Assembly: GCA_963931865.1 (NCBI GenBank)
Contig: OZ007518.1
Location: 4,464,955 to 4,528,954 of the forward strand
Source: Axinella damicornis
Taxonomy: Eukaryota; Porifera; Demospongiae; Axinellida; Axinellidae
Direction of reading: 5' to 3'
Length of the DNA: 64,000 nucleotides
Shown: positions 10,843 through 22,641 of the stretch, piece after piece
How the letters are laid out: every line of letters starts with the position of its first letter
Position numbering within the stretch: the stretch's first letter is position 1
Position numbers and translations under genes: made by a program
The notes under the pieces: model-generated
Database searches by the model: none
The model's input: only the letters and a program-made list of their open reading frames with translations
Told to the model about the DNA's origin: nothing

Positions 10843-11468
10843 GCCTCGTACCCAGGCCTTCAATCGCGAGGGGAAGGCCTGGTATACGCTGTTTGCGCAT
10901 GCGCTTAATTTCCCCCCAAATCTTGGAAATTAGGATATCTCCGTATTCTTCCGCGAAACGATGACGTCGAATGACGTCTACGTTTACATTCCTAAGAAGA
11001 ACCGCAACGAACGACGAGTAGCAATCATGGCGTGCAAAAGTTCCGGTGGTAGTAGTTTCTCTGAGGCTCTTTCCTATGCCTTGCGAAGGCTGAAAATGAC
11101 ACGGATGACTGTGAAAGAAGAGCAGCGCTCCTCCATGAGAGCTGTGTACGAAGGCAGCGACGTGTTGGTGTGGCTAGCTACCTACTGGCTATGGCAAGAG
11201 CCTGTGCTACCAAGCGCTCCCTTTCCTCATGGACTAGCTACAAGAAGGGACTTGTAGACAGTGGAAAGAGCTGTGGTGTGCTTGTTGTGAGCCCTTTGAT
11301 CGCTTTCATGCACACGTACGCGGGTGTTTACGCAAACGTCATCGGTTAAGCCCAACCCATTCGCAAACGTCACAATTAAAATGACGTAATATCACATTTA
11401 AATAAAACGCATGCGCAAACAGTGTATACCAGGCCTTCCCCTCGCGATTGAAGGCCTGGGTACGAGGC
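10843..11468. mobile_element. TA-flanked foldback element (GCCTCG...CGAGGC) carrying a helicase fragment
   Basis: Nested inside the larger foldback. The ends are GCCTCGTACCCAGGCCTTCA at 10843 and the inverted form ending at 11468, with about 60 bp of inverted repeat. TA lies immediately outside both ends (10841-10842 and 11469-11470). GGATGCTCA also occurs just outside both TAs, so a 9-bp duplication is an alternative reading. Confidence 0.75.
11026..11310 (+). pseudogene. RecQ-like DEAD-box helicase fragment, broken by two GCTA insertions
   Basis: Reads as the N-terminal motor segment of a RecQ-like helicase: VKEEQRSSMRAVYEG (Q-motif area), then VWL, the Walker A segment TGYGKSLCYQALPFLMD, and SCGVLVVSPLIAFM (motif Ia area). 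The frame breaks twice, and both breaks are exact 4-base GCTA insertions directly after a TA: 11177-11180, just before the Walker A, and 11237-11240, just after LMD. Removing either restores the family frame at that point. No DEAH box or later motifs follow. Such fragments are common passengers in metazoan transposons; here it sits between the arms of a foldback element. Not functional. Confidence 0.75.
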
Positions 11469-11641
11469 TAGGATGCTCAAAGCTAGCTAGCATGGATGCT
11501 CAAAGCTCTTCCGCATCCGTGTAGGCCTGGGAACGAGGCTAGCCCAAAGCCAATACAAGAATTGTTGAAGCTCATTAAATATGCACGTGACCTTTGACCT
11601 CGGAAATCGAAGAGACGAAGCCGAAACAGGCTAGGAAGCGA

Positions 11642-11836
11642 ACTAAGTAATATTTAGATACCAGTTTGCAGTGCATTACGGGTTTTAGTGCACGAGGGCG
11701 ATCAAGGTAACGGTCGAGGGCGAGATAATGCACGAGCCGAAGGCGAGTGCATTATCCGCCCGAGACCGTTAACTAGATCGCCCGAGTGCACTAAAAGCCC
11801 GTAACGCACTGCAAACTGGTATCTAAACTACTTAGC
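11642..11836. repeat. Hairpin element, inverted repeat about 55-60 bp
   Basis: TTTAGATACCAGTTTGCAGT near 11652 is inverted at about 11809-11828 (ACTGCAAACTGGTATCTAAA), with a further inner palindrome around GCACGAGCCGAAGGCGAGTGC (11730-11750). A fragment of the same family is at about 40440-40507. It is inserted in the right arm of the 10445-12092 foldback. Confidence 0.8.
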
Positions 11837-12092
11837 GCAACTCACTGACCCGAGACAGCCGTTGACCTTTGTGAACTGTGCACTATCTAGATAATGCACA
11901 CTAAAGTGTGCATTAAGCTACTTAATGCTCCGTCATGTGATCGATTCTGAGGCATCTGATTCGTTGAGGGTCACGTGAGTAACACTAAGGACGTTTAGCG
12001 TCTCACTGAAAAGGGCGTTTCATGGAATTTTGGGTGAGTCCAGTAGTCCAGTAGTCCAGTCCAGTAGTCCAGTCCACCGATTGTATACAGCC

Positions 12093-12700
12093 GGATTTGC
12101 TGAGGCAGTGTGTGCCAGGGCTCCCATATGTATATCAAGTGCTCCTCAAAACCCGCTCACTGCAGCTTTCAGCATGTAGCTACATGTGTTTTGAGCTGCA
12201 TAGTGCAAGACTGCTCACCCGACTCAATCCCTTCCTTGCAAGCAGTCCTAGTCGTGGGGATGGTTTTACAAAACTAGCTGTGTAGTGAGCATGGGAGTAG
12301 TCTACTAGTCTCGCAGCCGTGGAGAATGCCCTGCCTCGTTCCCAGGCCTCCACTCAGATTATATCTCGCAGCCGTGGATATTTTCTCCACGGGAGGCTCG
12401 AAGCCTGGGAACGAGAAAACGAGGCTGGCCCGCGAGCATGGGAGTACTGCTAGGGAGTTCACCTACCGCAACAAGGTCCAATATAGCTGTCTTGCCCTCT
12501 GCTGTTGCGCTGCAGCTCTGTCGGCAGGTACGGCTTGTTTGCGGTCCGAAGTTTAATACTAGCTGGCTAATTAGTTTACTGTGTGAATCCTAATCAATTC
12601 GATTTAATACATAATTACATCCGCAATTCTCAGCTCAGCTCGTCCGGTTCCAATACATGAAGGGCTGCGTGCACGAGACTACAGACTAACTCAGTACAAG
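12093..12700. repeat. Repeat modules shared with 52150-52560; imperfect foldback at 12331-12431
   Basis: 12093-12240 matches 52157-52290 (GTGCCAGGGCTCCCAT). 12331-12431 is an inverted pair around GCCTCGTTCCCAGGCCTCC, a complex member of the GCCTCG foldback family. 12440-12555 is the GAGTTCACCTACCGC module. No gene. Confidence 0.65.
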
Positions 12701-14000
12701 TGTGCTTGTAAAATCCATGAAGCGTTCAGCACCAGAAAATCTGAGCAGAGTGAGTTTACTGTGCGAACACTCTGAAGTAACTGGAGGAGGAAGGGGGCGG
12801 TTTGTTGCCTATACTGCTGAAGGTTGAAAATGTAGTACAGACATCGCATATGCCTAGTAGTTTTCCTACATGTAGTTAATAGATATGATAAGGTGGTGGT
12901 AGATAAGAAGTATACTGAGCCCAACTAGCAACTTGCCAATTCAAATTTGTTTGCTAGGTGTATGGGTGCCGTCTGTCTTGAGCATTGACAATTTTGAACA
13001 CTGATGTTTAGTGCAACACTTCTTCGTTAACGTTTATTTAAATGGCAGTGCACATGATCTTGTCTTACCACCAATGGCTCTTAATTAGCTAGCTCGATAC
13101 TGAGTCGATAGGTTGTGGATACTCAACAGGAATTAATGACTCCTAATGAATTTAGCAGTTTCAGTGATGTCATCATTTCCACCTAACTCCAGGCTATGGG
13201 TTAAAACGCTAAGCATTCAGTCAATTTCAGTGAGTGAGATGTGTGTGGGATGGTGTCTGGGGTCAAGTCACAACATAGTATGACTTCCCACAACATAGTG
13301 TGACTTCCCACAGGTGGAGTGTATTAGCTGTATAATGATGAAGAGGTTTTTCTTTCTACTGCAGTGGTTTGGTCGGAGAGTGTGTGGATCTGGATTCCTC
13401 TGTCAAGACTGAGATCTTCATCAGAGAATAGATGACAGAAGTATGTAAGAATTTCGTAGCTAGCTCTAACCTGCATCTCTGCACGACTCTCTCCTGCTCC
13501 ACGTACTTCTAGTATGCACAGCTGGAGAGAGCCTGGGGACGAGGCTCCTCTGCTGAGCGTGTATGTTTTACACAGTCAGTGCTGCATGGCTACCAAACCC
13601 GAGGGGTGCAGCGCTGAGGGTGAGGGATTGTATAAGCCAATGGGACTGCTATGCTCTGAGTATCATATAGCTAATTATCCCAAGGCTGGGGTGCACACAC
13701 ATTGCTCGGTAGCAACAGTTGACTGTGCTGTCAAAACACGTCCCAGTGCTTCAAGACGGCAAGCTCCACTGGTGTGTTTGCATGTCCCCATGGCCGTGCT
13801 ATAATGATAAAAAAGGCAGTGCCTCCTAGCAGGTACTGTATGACATTTGCTGTTTGAATTCATGCTGCCATTCGTCATGCTGTTGCTAAGTTTTGCAAAG
13901 ATGTTATGAGAATAGGTAGCTAATTGCTTTGTGCTGTTTTCGCCCTCAATAATGCCTACACTGCCACGAGTTTGTTTCAGGCTGCCGTTCTTTCATACGT
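12701..14000. repeat. Second copy of the 8570-10230 dispersed repeat
   Basis: It aligns with the first copy over most of its length. It differs by an extra GCTA at 13670-13673 and other small indels. The end of the block (13860-13930) also matches 44745-44815. No gene. Confidence 0.7.
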
Positions 14001-14781
14001 GCAACCGAAAACGGTGCGGACCTGGGGACGAGGTTAGCCTTTGGTCTCGGAGCTGTTGATATGAATCCAGTAGTCCCAAAATCAAATCTTTCATGTTCCT
14101 TCCCTCCAGTATGACCTCCATTGTTGACCATCAGAGACAATAGGAGAAAAGAATGGCTGAGAGGAAAAGCGTCTGCTAAAATGCCAAGAGTGAGTTTGTC
14201 TAGTTATGCCCTGAACATATTGCTTAGTATATCCAGTAGGCAGATGTTGCTCAGTTTAAGTGTCAATGCCTGCAATAGAATCTGACAATTGTGCATCAAT
14301 CCCAGACCACTCCCACCGCCAGCTTTTGATCGACAGTAGCATAAGGCAGCGTAGTCCAGAGATCCTGACAACTTCATGTCTCAGTAGACTATAGAGCAGA
14401 CCTGTGTTGTGCCTATAACTCCACTCCAAGTACAAGTGTTGCCCTATTATTGCTGTTATATATACAAAACACACGTCTCATTTCCAGAGCCTAGATGCTT
14501 CCCAGTAGAAAACTAAACCTCCAGAGTCCTACCAAATTAATGGAAGGCAAATTAGAACAACATGGTTCAACTGGGAAGATTAAAAACTGGAGGCGTAGAA
14601 TGCCTGGGAATGAGGATAGCTCCACCTCTTCATGATCACAAAGTCAATGACATCAGCTTCATAATCAGTTCATACCTACATACACAGTGTGCTCTGCCCA
14701 CATGCATCTAATACTAAACAAATACTGTAAAATTTCATGTAGAATCGGCTAGTCTGAGGACAGGTTCTGCTTCTTCCTGCA

Positions 14782-14880
14782 GTTCCCTAGACGCCAAACA
14801 AACCTTTTGTGTTCTCCGGTGTGTCCACTCCCAAGTCCAACCATGCAAGGGAGGAGAGCAGCATACAAGCCACACACTGG
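14782..14880 (+). pseudogene. Possible NuSAP-like exon relic
   Basis: An exon-like segment has a good acceptor (ctgcttcttcctgcag) before it and a GTGAGT donor after it. One frame ends GRRAAYKPHTG, resembling the C-terminal YEPHKGKLKPW element of NuSAP, a microtubule-binding mitotic spindle protein. Other pieces (SLDAKQTF, STPKSNHAR) lie in the two other frames, so at least two frameshifts would be needed. Another exon of the same suspected gene is at 44840-44958. Family assignment is by memory of short motifs and is tentative. Confidence 0.4.
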
Positions 14881-15193
14881 TGAGTATAGGGTATACTGTG
14901 AATTGTCAATCACCAGACATCATATAACGTCGGACACTGTCAAACTAACAGTTCTAGAAATGCTAGTGCTTCCCACATTCCATAAGGGGAGTTAATCCTG
15001 TAATAAAATGCTGTGGGAATTTTCCTTAGCTTAATCTGCACTGCAATTCTGCAGACTATGTAGCCAATACTAAGTTCCAGGCTTGTCTGTCAAACTGCAT
15101 CTGCAGAGTATCAGGATAACTGATACTGTCTGTTAATTTTATCAAGCCTGATTGTAGAACAATTTGGTCTAGTTCCAGTGGTGTCTGACAATA

Positions 15194-15221
15194 GCCTCAT
15201 TCCCAGGCCTGGGAACGAGGC
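15194..15221. mobile_element. Minimal 28-bp GCCTCG palindrome flanked by TA
   Basis: GCCTCATTCCCAGG is followed directly by its near-perfect inverse CCTGGGAACGAGGC, with TA on both sides (15192-15193, 15222-15223). It looks like an internally deleted member of the foldback family that consists only of its termini. Confidence 0.7.
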
Positions 15222-15940
15222 TATGTCCAGCAATTATTATTGAAGTGAATAGCTATAGCCTAGTGCTGCCTGAAGATAGAAGCCACGTACCGTATGAACA
15301 TTGATGGTCTGGTAGCATTGGCTATTAATTCTTTGTCAATTAACCATAAGAAACAGCTTAAGGAAGCAAAAACTCTGTATTAATGCCTAGTATTAACTTC
15401 CCCATGTAAGTTCTTATGGGCTTATGTGAGCTCGTGACAACTTTTGTAGCCATTGGTCGGCAAGGAAGTTTGTGGTGTAAGCTACAAGCCCATGAACTTG
15501 AAGTTCCTTCTTATTCACTGCCTCGTAAAAATACCCCAACAACAACGGACCATGAGCAACACTCTATAATATTATGCCATTGTCTGCTTGCAGTTATTGA
15601 TGGTGTCCGAAAATAGATGAGCTGCTCTACGTAGGTGCTATTGTTTCTTTGGTGCCCACCTTCTGTTTTGAGTATAAGTTGGATTGGGAACTTGGTCGTG
15701 CATGTTCTACCTCCAGATTTACATTGCTTAGTATGCAATAGCTGGATGTATTAAGAATTAACACCCCCAGGAATGATGGAGGCAGCTGTGAAGTGCCTGT
15801 ATAGGTGGGCTGGTTGGCAGGCCTGCATGGTGCCGTACTGCTCAACATTGTGGCGATCATAGCAATTTTGATATTTTAATTCTCTTTGCTTTCTGCTAGG
15901 TACTCTGCCTCGATTCAGTATGTCACTGTACTAGTAGTTA

Positions 15941-18684
15941 TCTTATTATACATACCACTGTCTATGACTTTTTGGCCTGTTATATCTACGGTATTTGTGT
16001 ATACCTATCTGCACATTGTTTTTATATTCCATCTATGTGTATACAATAGTCTCTGGTGACTCACCTGCATGAGGCATGACATTCAACCATGACCCTGAGA
16101 GAGCCTGGAACCAGTGCTATGAGTGTACCATTCAAGGCTATGACAATAACATTGGTGCAATAACCTACCATATATGGTGAGTACAATTGTACGTGACATA
16201 TTCTTAACTTACCAGTCAATGTTAAGCATGGTGAGGCATGTGCACAAGGTGGGAGAGAGGAAGGAGCACAGTCAATTGATATTGATGACGATTAGCACCA
16301 AAAGATCATGCAGTCTCCATGGCTTACTTTGTAGTGTTGTTCCCTTCAGCAAACAGAATACTTCTGCTGGTTGGTCATGACACTATACTGCAGAGTGTAT
16401 CGGCAAGTGCATATTCTCTGGTATAATTATTTATTCAATGCGGTATTTTTCAATCGGAAATGTTGGCCCATCCTCGAAAGTAGCACTGCAGCCCCGCAGC
16501 TACTCAAATCACTGCATTGCACAATCATACAAATGGGCCAATAAATCTACAAGTAACACAATATAAATTATTTAAGAGAAAGATGTGGCATTAGGTTACT
16601 GTAATTATAGACGTAGGTAGCTCTTTCATACCTGTCTAATTATAAGCTACGAAGCTAGCAAGGTAATAGAAGTGGCCCATAACGAGAAGGAGCGTCCATC
16701 TTAGCATTGTAGCAGCAGAACAATTTCAGTCAAACAGCAGCAACCTAACTGTGTCCTTACTTGGAACCTTTTACATAAAAGAGCCCGCCTATGTTGACCT
16801 GCCAGCTGGTTCGTGAATAAAATTATAAACCTTTAGTGTGACCACAGCTATAGTATACACAGATTAATTCCCACTTGTCATATAATTGTGGTCAACAACA
16901 AGCACTACCATACTAGCCTCGTTCTCAGGCTTCCACCCAGATTTCATCTCGCAGCCAGGGCTGTGAGACAAATCTGGATGGAAGCCTGGGAGTGAGGGAA
17001 CGAGGCTACTATTATACCAGACCTGTTCTCTTACTCCTTCTCGTTATGGGCTCCTGGTAATAATGACAGCATCAACAAGCAAATTTGATTATGCCAGTAA
17101 TGTCAAACCTCATTACACACCTACATCTGGTAGGGAGACAACCAGGACTAGCAAGTGCACCCGTGAGTGATGAATTATTCACTTGCAGTGTAGAAAGTTA
17201 CCCTAGCTCCTTGATCAATGTACAGGACTCCTGGGCCATGAATATCTCATTGAGTGGTGGTTACAGAGGTACCGAGAGACCAAAACTGATCAGATAGTTT
17301 GCAATGACATCCTGCCCTTCATACATATACCTAAGGTATACTGTACGCCAGACTTGGAGGCTGTTATAATTATATATTCCACATACCAAAACCGAAGTGT
17401 TCAAAAATGTCATATAGCTACCATAGTCACTGTAGCTACACAGTCTGTGCTGGAATTATTTTAGTTTGTGCTTGGGAAGATGTGAAGGGTTGAGAGTTAA
17501 AGTGGACCAACCCACAAAACAAAATGTGTTTCAGGATCAGAGAAAAATTCAGTAAATGCTTCATACTTGCTCATAGGGTATACCTACATTTTAATCTATT
17601 TTTAAACAAATCAGACAATTTCCAGCACTTTATTTTGGCATAGTCCACTTTACTTCTCGGCCTTTCATGTCAGAGCTATTTTCAAGTGCATGCACAGACC
17701 TATATTGCCTACTAACTAGTGCCCTCATGCCAAGATTATAGCATAGCAATTCCAGCTATATAGCCCCACCTTGCAAGTGTCATGGCAACCACTATAGCTC
17801 TGAATAATGTGCTCTGGTGATCCAGGCAGTGTCTGAGCACAATAGGGCGACAGTTACCAGTAACTCTGAGCATAATATATCATGCTAAACATGTTTGTAG
17901 CCAATAAAAGCTAATTCCATTTGAGTACGTTGTTCACTGCAAGAAGTTCAGTACATTGTACACCCTATATTATGTGAAACACAGCACACAGCTGTCTGTA
18001 TAGTTTGCAAGGCATATTCATTCAACGATGTTTCACAGATGTCCAGAGTTACCGGTGACTGTCGCCCCATCTAACATAATTAGGCTTGGTTCCTCTGGCA
18101 TAAACTCTGAATATCTGTGAAACAAATATGCATGCATATAGCAAACTACAGACAACGATGTGTTTCACGGTATATTGTACAGTGAACTTCATGCAGTGAA
18201 CAACATACCCAAATGGAATTCTATGCTTGTATTGGCTACAAACATGTTTAACGTAATTATACAGTCACCATGTTGAAAGATGCATGCATGCAAACTTAAA
18301 GAGTTTTATAGGATTGGAAGTATGATAGTTGATGAACCAACAGATCCTGTGTACATTGATGTGTGTACTGGTTCCAGTCTTCAGCACCAACAGAGTTGGA
18401 ATGCCATTAGGAATAAGACATCAGCTAGCTAATCTATGTACGAGGATCACCGAGTCCATATGTATTGGGTTGCTAGCCATTCAGGACAATACAGTTGGCT
18501 ACATTAATCCAACCATTGCAGTTTAGACGGATGTGGACTTCAATATGACAACCCAGTCATGCAATTGTTCAAAACAATATCATTGCAGTGCAGTAGTACA
18601 ATACCAACAACAGCATACGTGCACTCAATTGCATGATCATGAAGTACTACTTTGGCTCCCATACAATGACAATCACAAAAACAA
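15941..18684. repeat. 3' flank of the first NLR gene, duplicated at 53790-56340
   Basis: Blocks occur in the same order and orientation in both places: 16060-16400, 17040-17480, 17690-18000 and 18040-18680 match 53900-54640, 54910-55320, 55330-55600 and 55490-56340. A possible polyadenylation signal for the minus-strand gene (AATAAA) lies at 17629-17634, about 1 kb past the stop codon; this is weak evidence. No other gene is supported. Confidence 0.7.
16916..17006. mobile_element. GCCTCG foldback MITE, 91 bp, TA-flanked
   Basis: It starts GCCTCGTTCTCAGGCTTCCA and ends with the inverse ...CGAGGC, with CAGATTT inside inverted again. TA is directly outside both ends (16914-16915, 17007-17008). 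The nine bases further out (ctaccatac and ctattatac) match at seven positions, so a longer duplication is possible. Confidence 0.75.
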
Positions 18685-18986
18685 TCAATATCCCCAGCGA
18701 ATTAATATTCTGCTGCTAACCCTACTGTACACTACACTCCTCATGATGGTGTCCTTGCACTCAAGCTTATTTGGTAACCACAAAGCTTGTATGCTGGTAT
18801 TGTATGCTAAACTGTCCACCAGTGCCTGGGTTCCTGTCAGTCCAAGTGGATTTCCCCACACCAACAGCTCTGTCAGTGATGAGTTGGCCCTGATGCCCTC
18901 TGCCAGCTGACATGCAGCATCCTCACCAATACTGCAGGAGTCCAACCCCAGTGCAGTAAGGCTGTGTGTCCTCCTCAGGAGCAGTG
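18685..18986 (-). CDS. Terminal LRR exon and stop of NLR gene 1
   Basis: Last exon of the minus-strand NLR gene. The acceptor is TTTCCTTCCACAG, just before 18986, and the phase is 1, as for the internal LRR exons. It encodes two leucine-rich repeats of the 28-residue ribonuclease-inhibitor/NLR type (LTALGLDSCSIGEDAACQLA and LTELLVWGNPLGLTGTQAL). A partial repeat follows, then a non-repeat tail (LECKDTIMRSVVYSRVSS) to a TGA at 18685. The second gene has a matching terminal exon at 56342-56634 with the same tail, so this end is a conserved feature of the paralogues. The role is the distal part of the ligand-sensing horseshoe. Confidence 0.85.
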
Positions 18987-20398
18987 CTGTGGAAGGAAAC
19001 ACACATAGCTAGCTGTGATTATTCAGTATGTACGTACCTCTCCAGTGCAAATATTATTAAACAATGTTGATATGGTATAGCTAGCTACTGTGGTGCCTCA
19101 GTATAATATACAATTAAGTTCAAACATGCACAATGTGGCTAGGGCATAATAGGTCAACAATGTCACAGCAGCTAATCAGCTAGTATTCAGGCAGCTCAAG
19201 CATTGTGCCACGCTACAGTGGCATGGATGAAGTGTAATCAGTTGAATTGACAAACTACATGTTCCTCTATGTAAATTATTAGACACTTGGTTCACCCTAA
19301 GTGGGCTTTAACAGATGGTCTTTAGTGCAATTGTGCGGGTAGCAGTTAGATCGAGTCACTGAGTGGACATTCAACTAGCAAGTTATGCGTTAATTAGATC
19401 AGGGAGGATTACTCTGGAATAATTTGCTGCTACTGCACAATAGGTAACAGTTCCAGAACAATGACACCACTGAATCATGTGAGCTGGCCTCTGAAGTCTG
19501 CTAGTGTGCAATAAAATGACTAGTTCGAACTCAAGTGACTAGTATGTAGCTCCTTTCACTGGTAAAAAGGATAGCGGATCATGCTGAGGAATCTACAACA
19601 TACAAATAGTTGGCTGAGTGTTAGTGTTTGTGTTGAATTTGAGAAATTGGTCAGGAACGATAGGGAAATGGTAGACGAATTAAAGAAAGAAATCTTCCAC
19701 CTGGTCTGGTGTGCACACATTGAAGCAAAGTCATATCCTAGGCTTAGATGACACCAATCGGAAGCCAGACAGCTCAGCTATTCATCAGACGTAACGCCTC
19801 GTACTCACATGCACAAAGACACAAAACCCACAACAATTTGGCTAAAAAACCATCATCAGCGACTCTTCTCAGGAATTCCTTGGGGTTGCATGGCCCCACT
19901 CTTCCATAGCAGGTTATTGCCATTTGCACTTAGCAGTAATAAACATCTGAAAATGTAGATCTACAATGCCAGCTGCTTTACCATGATGTCCAACTACTCA
20001 CAGTATTCATCTTTTGCTTATAGATCTTTCCCAACCCCACGAGGCCTGGTACAGCCACTATCTGAATTATGTACTAGCCAATTTTGTGTTTCTATATATG
20101 TACCACCGTATAGCAGGTAGGTTTTGCAGGGTCTCTGGAGATTTTTTCATGAAAATAAGAATCGTTAAAGTTTAGGCATGAAAACCAAGATGAACTTGAG
20201 TCCAGGAAAGTTAAATTTTGCCTCTACACGACAGCAAGGCAAGCAGCTGTTTTTTTTTTGGAAACCAAAGTAGAGTAAGTATCCATCTCAGTGTTCTGAA
20301 TGAGGCACTAAATGGCCGGATCCAAGTAATTTGGATTACGTCATACACTGACCTGTTTGGAGGTCACAATTAAGCACACAACAGGCAGCTCAACTTAC
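18987..20398. other. Intron of NLR gene 1
   Basis: No coding sequence seen. It contains segments duplicated near 26640-27000 and 56650-57160 (GCTAGTATTCAGGCAG and neighbours), showing that introns were copied along with exons. Confidence 0.7.
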
Positions 20399-20566
20399 CA
20401 AGGTGTCTAGCACCCTGTGTGCCAACAGTGTTGTGACTCAAGTTCAGTGCCCTCAGTGTGGTGATGCCACTCAACACGTCTGCAAGTTGTGCTGTTCCCT
20501 CTGCATCAATATGACAGTCGCTCAGTCTCAGTACAGTGAGGACCGTGTTCCCCCTCAGGGCAGATG
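20399..20566 (-). CDS. LRR exon of NLR gene 1 (fourth internal, 168 bp)
   Basis: An exactly 168-base exon between a GTCTGCTACAG acceptor and a G|GTAAGT donor, entering and leaving in phase 1, so it can be skipped or repeated without changing frame. It encodes two 28-residue LRRs (TVLRLSDCHIDAEGTAQLADV and LRALNLSHNTVGTQGARHLG). It is near-identical to the exons at 21667, 22474, 30346, 57724 and 62482. Substitutions cluster in the variable strand positions (VLRLSDCH against ELRLERCD and others), which are the expected ligand-facing residues. Confidence 0.88.
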
Positions 20567-21097
20567 CTGTAGCAGACACAACCATCCATTATGGGAGTAA
20601 TGTATAACCCGAAATAAGACAAAGACACATCCCAACAATTAAGGTTGTAGCAATGAACACTGAATACTAGGAGCAACGGGTACTCAGTTGGTGAAATGGA
20701 GATCATACACGACAGGTAAGTGGGTGTGAAATCAATACTAGTGTACAAGTACATGTATACATAACTACAAGCACTCAGCATCTTGACAAAATTACAAAAG
20801 CCTGCAGCTAAAATGTGGTGGTGAGCATATTAATGATGAACGCCAATACTGACCAAATGTAATCACAGGCTGTGGCGTCAATAATATGAAAAGTTAATCT
20901 GGATTAGACATACTGTGTAAACGGACTCTAGTGTGCTGAATCAGTTTCAATGCAAGGTGCAGCAGTGAAGGTTCTGTTCTCGCAATACTATGTACCACAT
21001 CACAAGCGACTTTGGAAGCTCATAATTGACCCTCAGATATAATTCATAGCTAGAGAGTAAAACAGTTCAGCATTTCCTCTTCAGTGTGTGCTGCTGT

Positions 21098-21187
21098 GTA
21101 CGCAGGAACCACTCATCAATTTTAGTCTGATAATCTATTACTCTATGCAAGCAAAACTGCATGATAATACGGGTGGTTCCTGCCTAC
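21098..21187. repeat. Intronic hairpin, copy 1
   Basis: GTACGCAGGAACCACT is paired with GGTGGTTCCTGCCTAC across about 58 bases. It is one of five copies of a hairpin in the NLR introns (others at 27526, 32736, 33554 and 61550); see the 33554 entry for the best-paired one. Confidence 0.8.
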
Positions 21188-21666
21188 AAGATTCATGTTA
21201 TCTGCACAAGTTTATGGAATTTGTGGTGTTTCAAGGTGATGTCAGCTGTCATAGCTACCCACTTGTAAAGCAATCAGAAAAGGATTAGTGAGTAAGAGTA
21301 TGTATAAGTACTGTAAGAGAGAAGCATACTAGTAACTACTTATGCGGTGACCTGTACGGGTAATTGCTAAAGTCAAGCCATTCATAACCCCACGAGACCT
21401 GGTACAGCCACTATCAACTATGCCATGGAAGTTTAGGCATGAAAGTTTAGGTATGAAATCCACGTTGTCTCGAGTCCAGACAAGGTAAATTTTGCCTAGA
21501 GCTACATGACAACAAGGCAGGCTTCAGTCCTTTTTTTTGTTTGTTTCAAGGAAACTAAACAAGTGTTCTAAATGAGGTACTAAACGAATCCAAGTAAATT
21601 GAATTGCATGTGTAAGGTCATACACTGGAAGTCACAAGTAAGCACACAACAAGCAGCTCAACTTAC

Positions 21667-21834
21667 CAAGGTGTCTAGCACCCTGTGTGTCAACAGTGTT
21701 CTGACTCAAGTCCAGTACCCTCAGTGTGGTGATGCCACACAGCACGTCTGCAAGTTGTGCTGTTCTCTCTGCATCAATATCACAGCGCTCCAGTCTCAGT
21801 TCAGTGAGGACCGTGTTCCCCCTCAGGGCAGATG
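21667..21834 (-). CDS. LRR exon of NLR gene 1 (third internal, 168 bp)
   Basis: Same module as its neighbours: acceptor GTCTGCTACAG, donor G|GTAAGTTGAG, phase 1 at both ends, 56 codons. The two LRRs contain LTELRLERCDIDAERTAQLA and LRVLDLSQNTVDTQGARHLG. The intron on either side carries the same sequence as around the other LRR exons, so exon and intron were duplicated as one block. Confidence 0.88.
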
Positions 21835-22473
21835 CTGTAGCAGACACAACCATCATTATGGGAGTGATGTATAACTCGAAATTAAAACAAAAACATCCAA
21901 ACAAGGTTGTAGCAATGAACAATGATTACTAGGAGCAACGGGTACTCAGTTGGTGAAATGGAGATTACTGACCAAATGTAATCACAGGCTGTGGAATTAA
22001 TAATCCAAAATAAAGTTGATTTGGTTGGAGAGAAGATGGCAGCTGGACTAAACCATCCTTGGGAACTTGGAATCTTAAGCATGACGGATATGGCATGGCT
22101 CCTCAGTGACACAAGACATGGAACAGCCACTATCTGAACTATGTAGCCAAATTTGTATTTCTATATATTATGTACCCACCATCTAGCAGGTAGGTTTTGC
22201 AGGGTGGATGAAAATCAGAATCATGGAAGTTTAGGCATGAAAGTTTAGGTATGAAATCCACGTTATCTCGAGTCCAGACAAGTTAAATTTTGCCTAGAGC
22301 AACATGACAACAAGGCAGGATGCAGTCTTTTCTTTTTTTGGTTTCAAAGAAACCAAACGAGTGTTCTAAATGAGGTACTAAACGAATCCAAGTAATTTGG
22401 ATTACATGTGTAAGGTCATACACTGACTTATTTGGAGGTCACAAGTAAGCACACAACAGGCAGCTCAACATAC

Positions 22474-22641
22474 CAAGGTATCTAGCACCCTGTGTGCCAA
22501 CAGTGTTCCAACTCAAGTTCAGTTCCCTCAGTGTGGTGATGCCACACAGCACGTTCGCAAGTTGTGCTGTTCCCTCTGCATCAATACGACAGTCCTCCAG
22601 TCTCAGTTCAGTGAGGACCGTGTTCCCCCTCAGGGCAGATG
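22474..22641 (-). CDS. LRR exon of NLR gene 1 (second internal, 168 bp)
   Basis: 168 bases, phase 1-1, two 28-residue LRRs (LTELRLEDCRIDAEGTAQLA and LRELNLSWNTVGTQGARYLG). The donor is G|GTATGT and not GTAAGT as in the other copies; this is still a consensus donor. Confidence 0.88.

Larger units (their letters stand above)
10445..12092. mobile_element. Nested foldback element with GGACTGGACTACT terminal arrays
   Basis: The ends are inverted copies: GGCTGTATACAATCGGTGGA at 10445 and its complement ending at 12092. Each is followed inward by a tandem array of GGACTGGACTACT and then TGAAACGCCCTTTTCAGTGA. A further inverted pair lies at about 10568-10645 and 11573-11650. The right arm has been split by an insertion (about 11650-11980) containing another hairpin. 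It belongs to the same family as 29057-29752. No target duplication is visible here. Confidence 0.85.
14001..15940. other. Mostly unrecognised intergenic DNA
   Basis: 14200-14480 matches 44960-45080 (TGCTCAGTTT.AGTGTCAATGCC). Apart from the NuSAP-like segment and the 28-bp palindrome listed separately I see no feature. Short reading frames here lack family resemblance. Confidence 0.5.
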
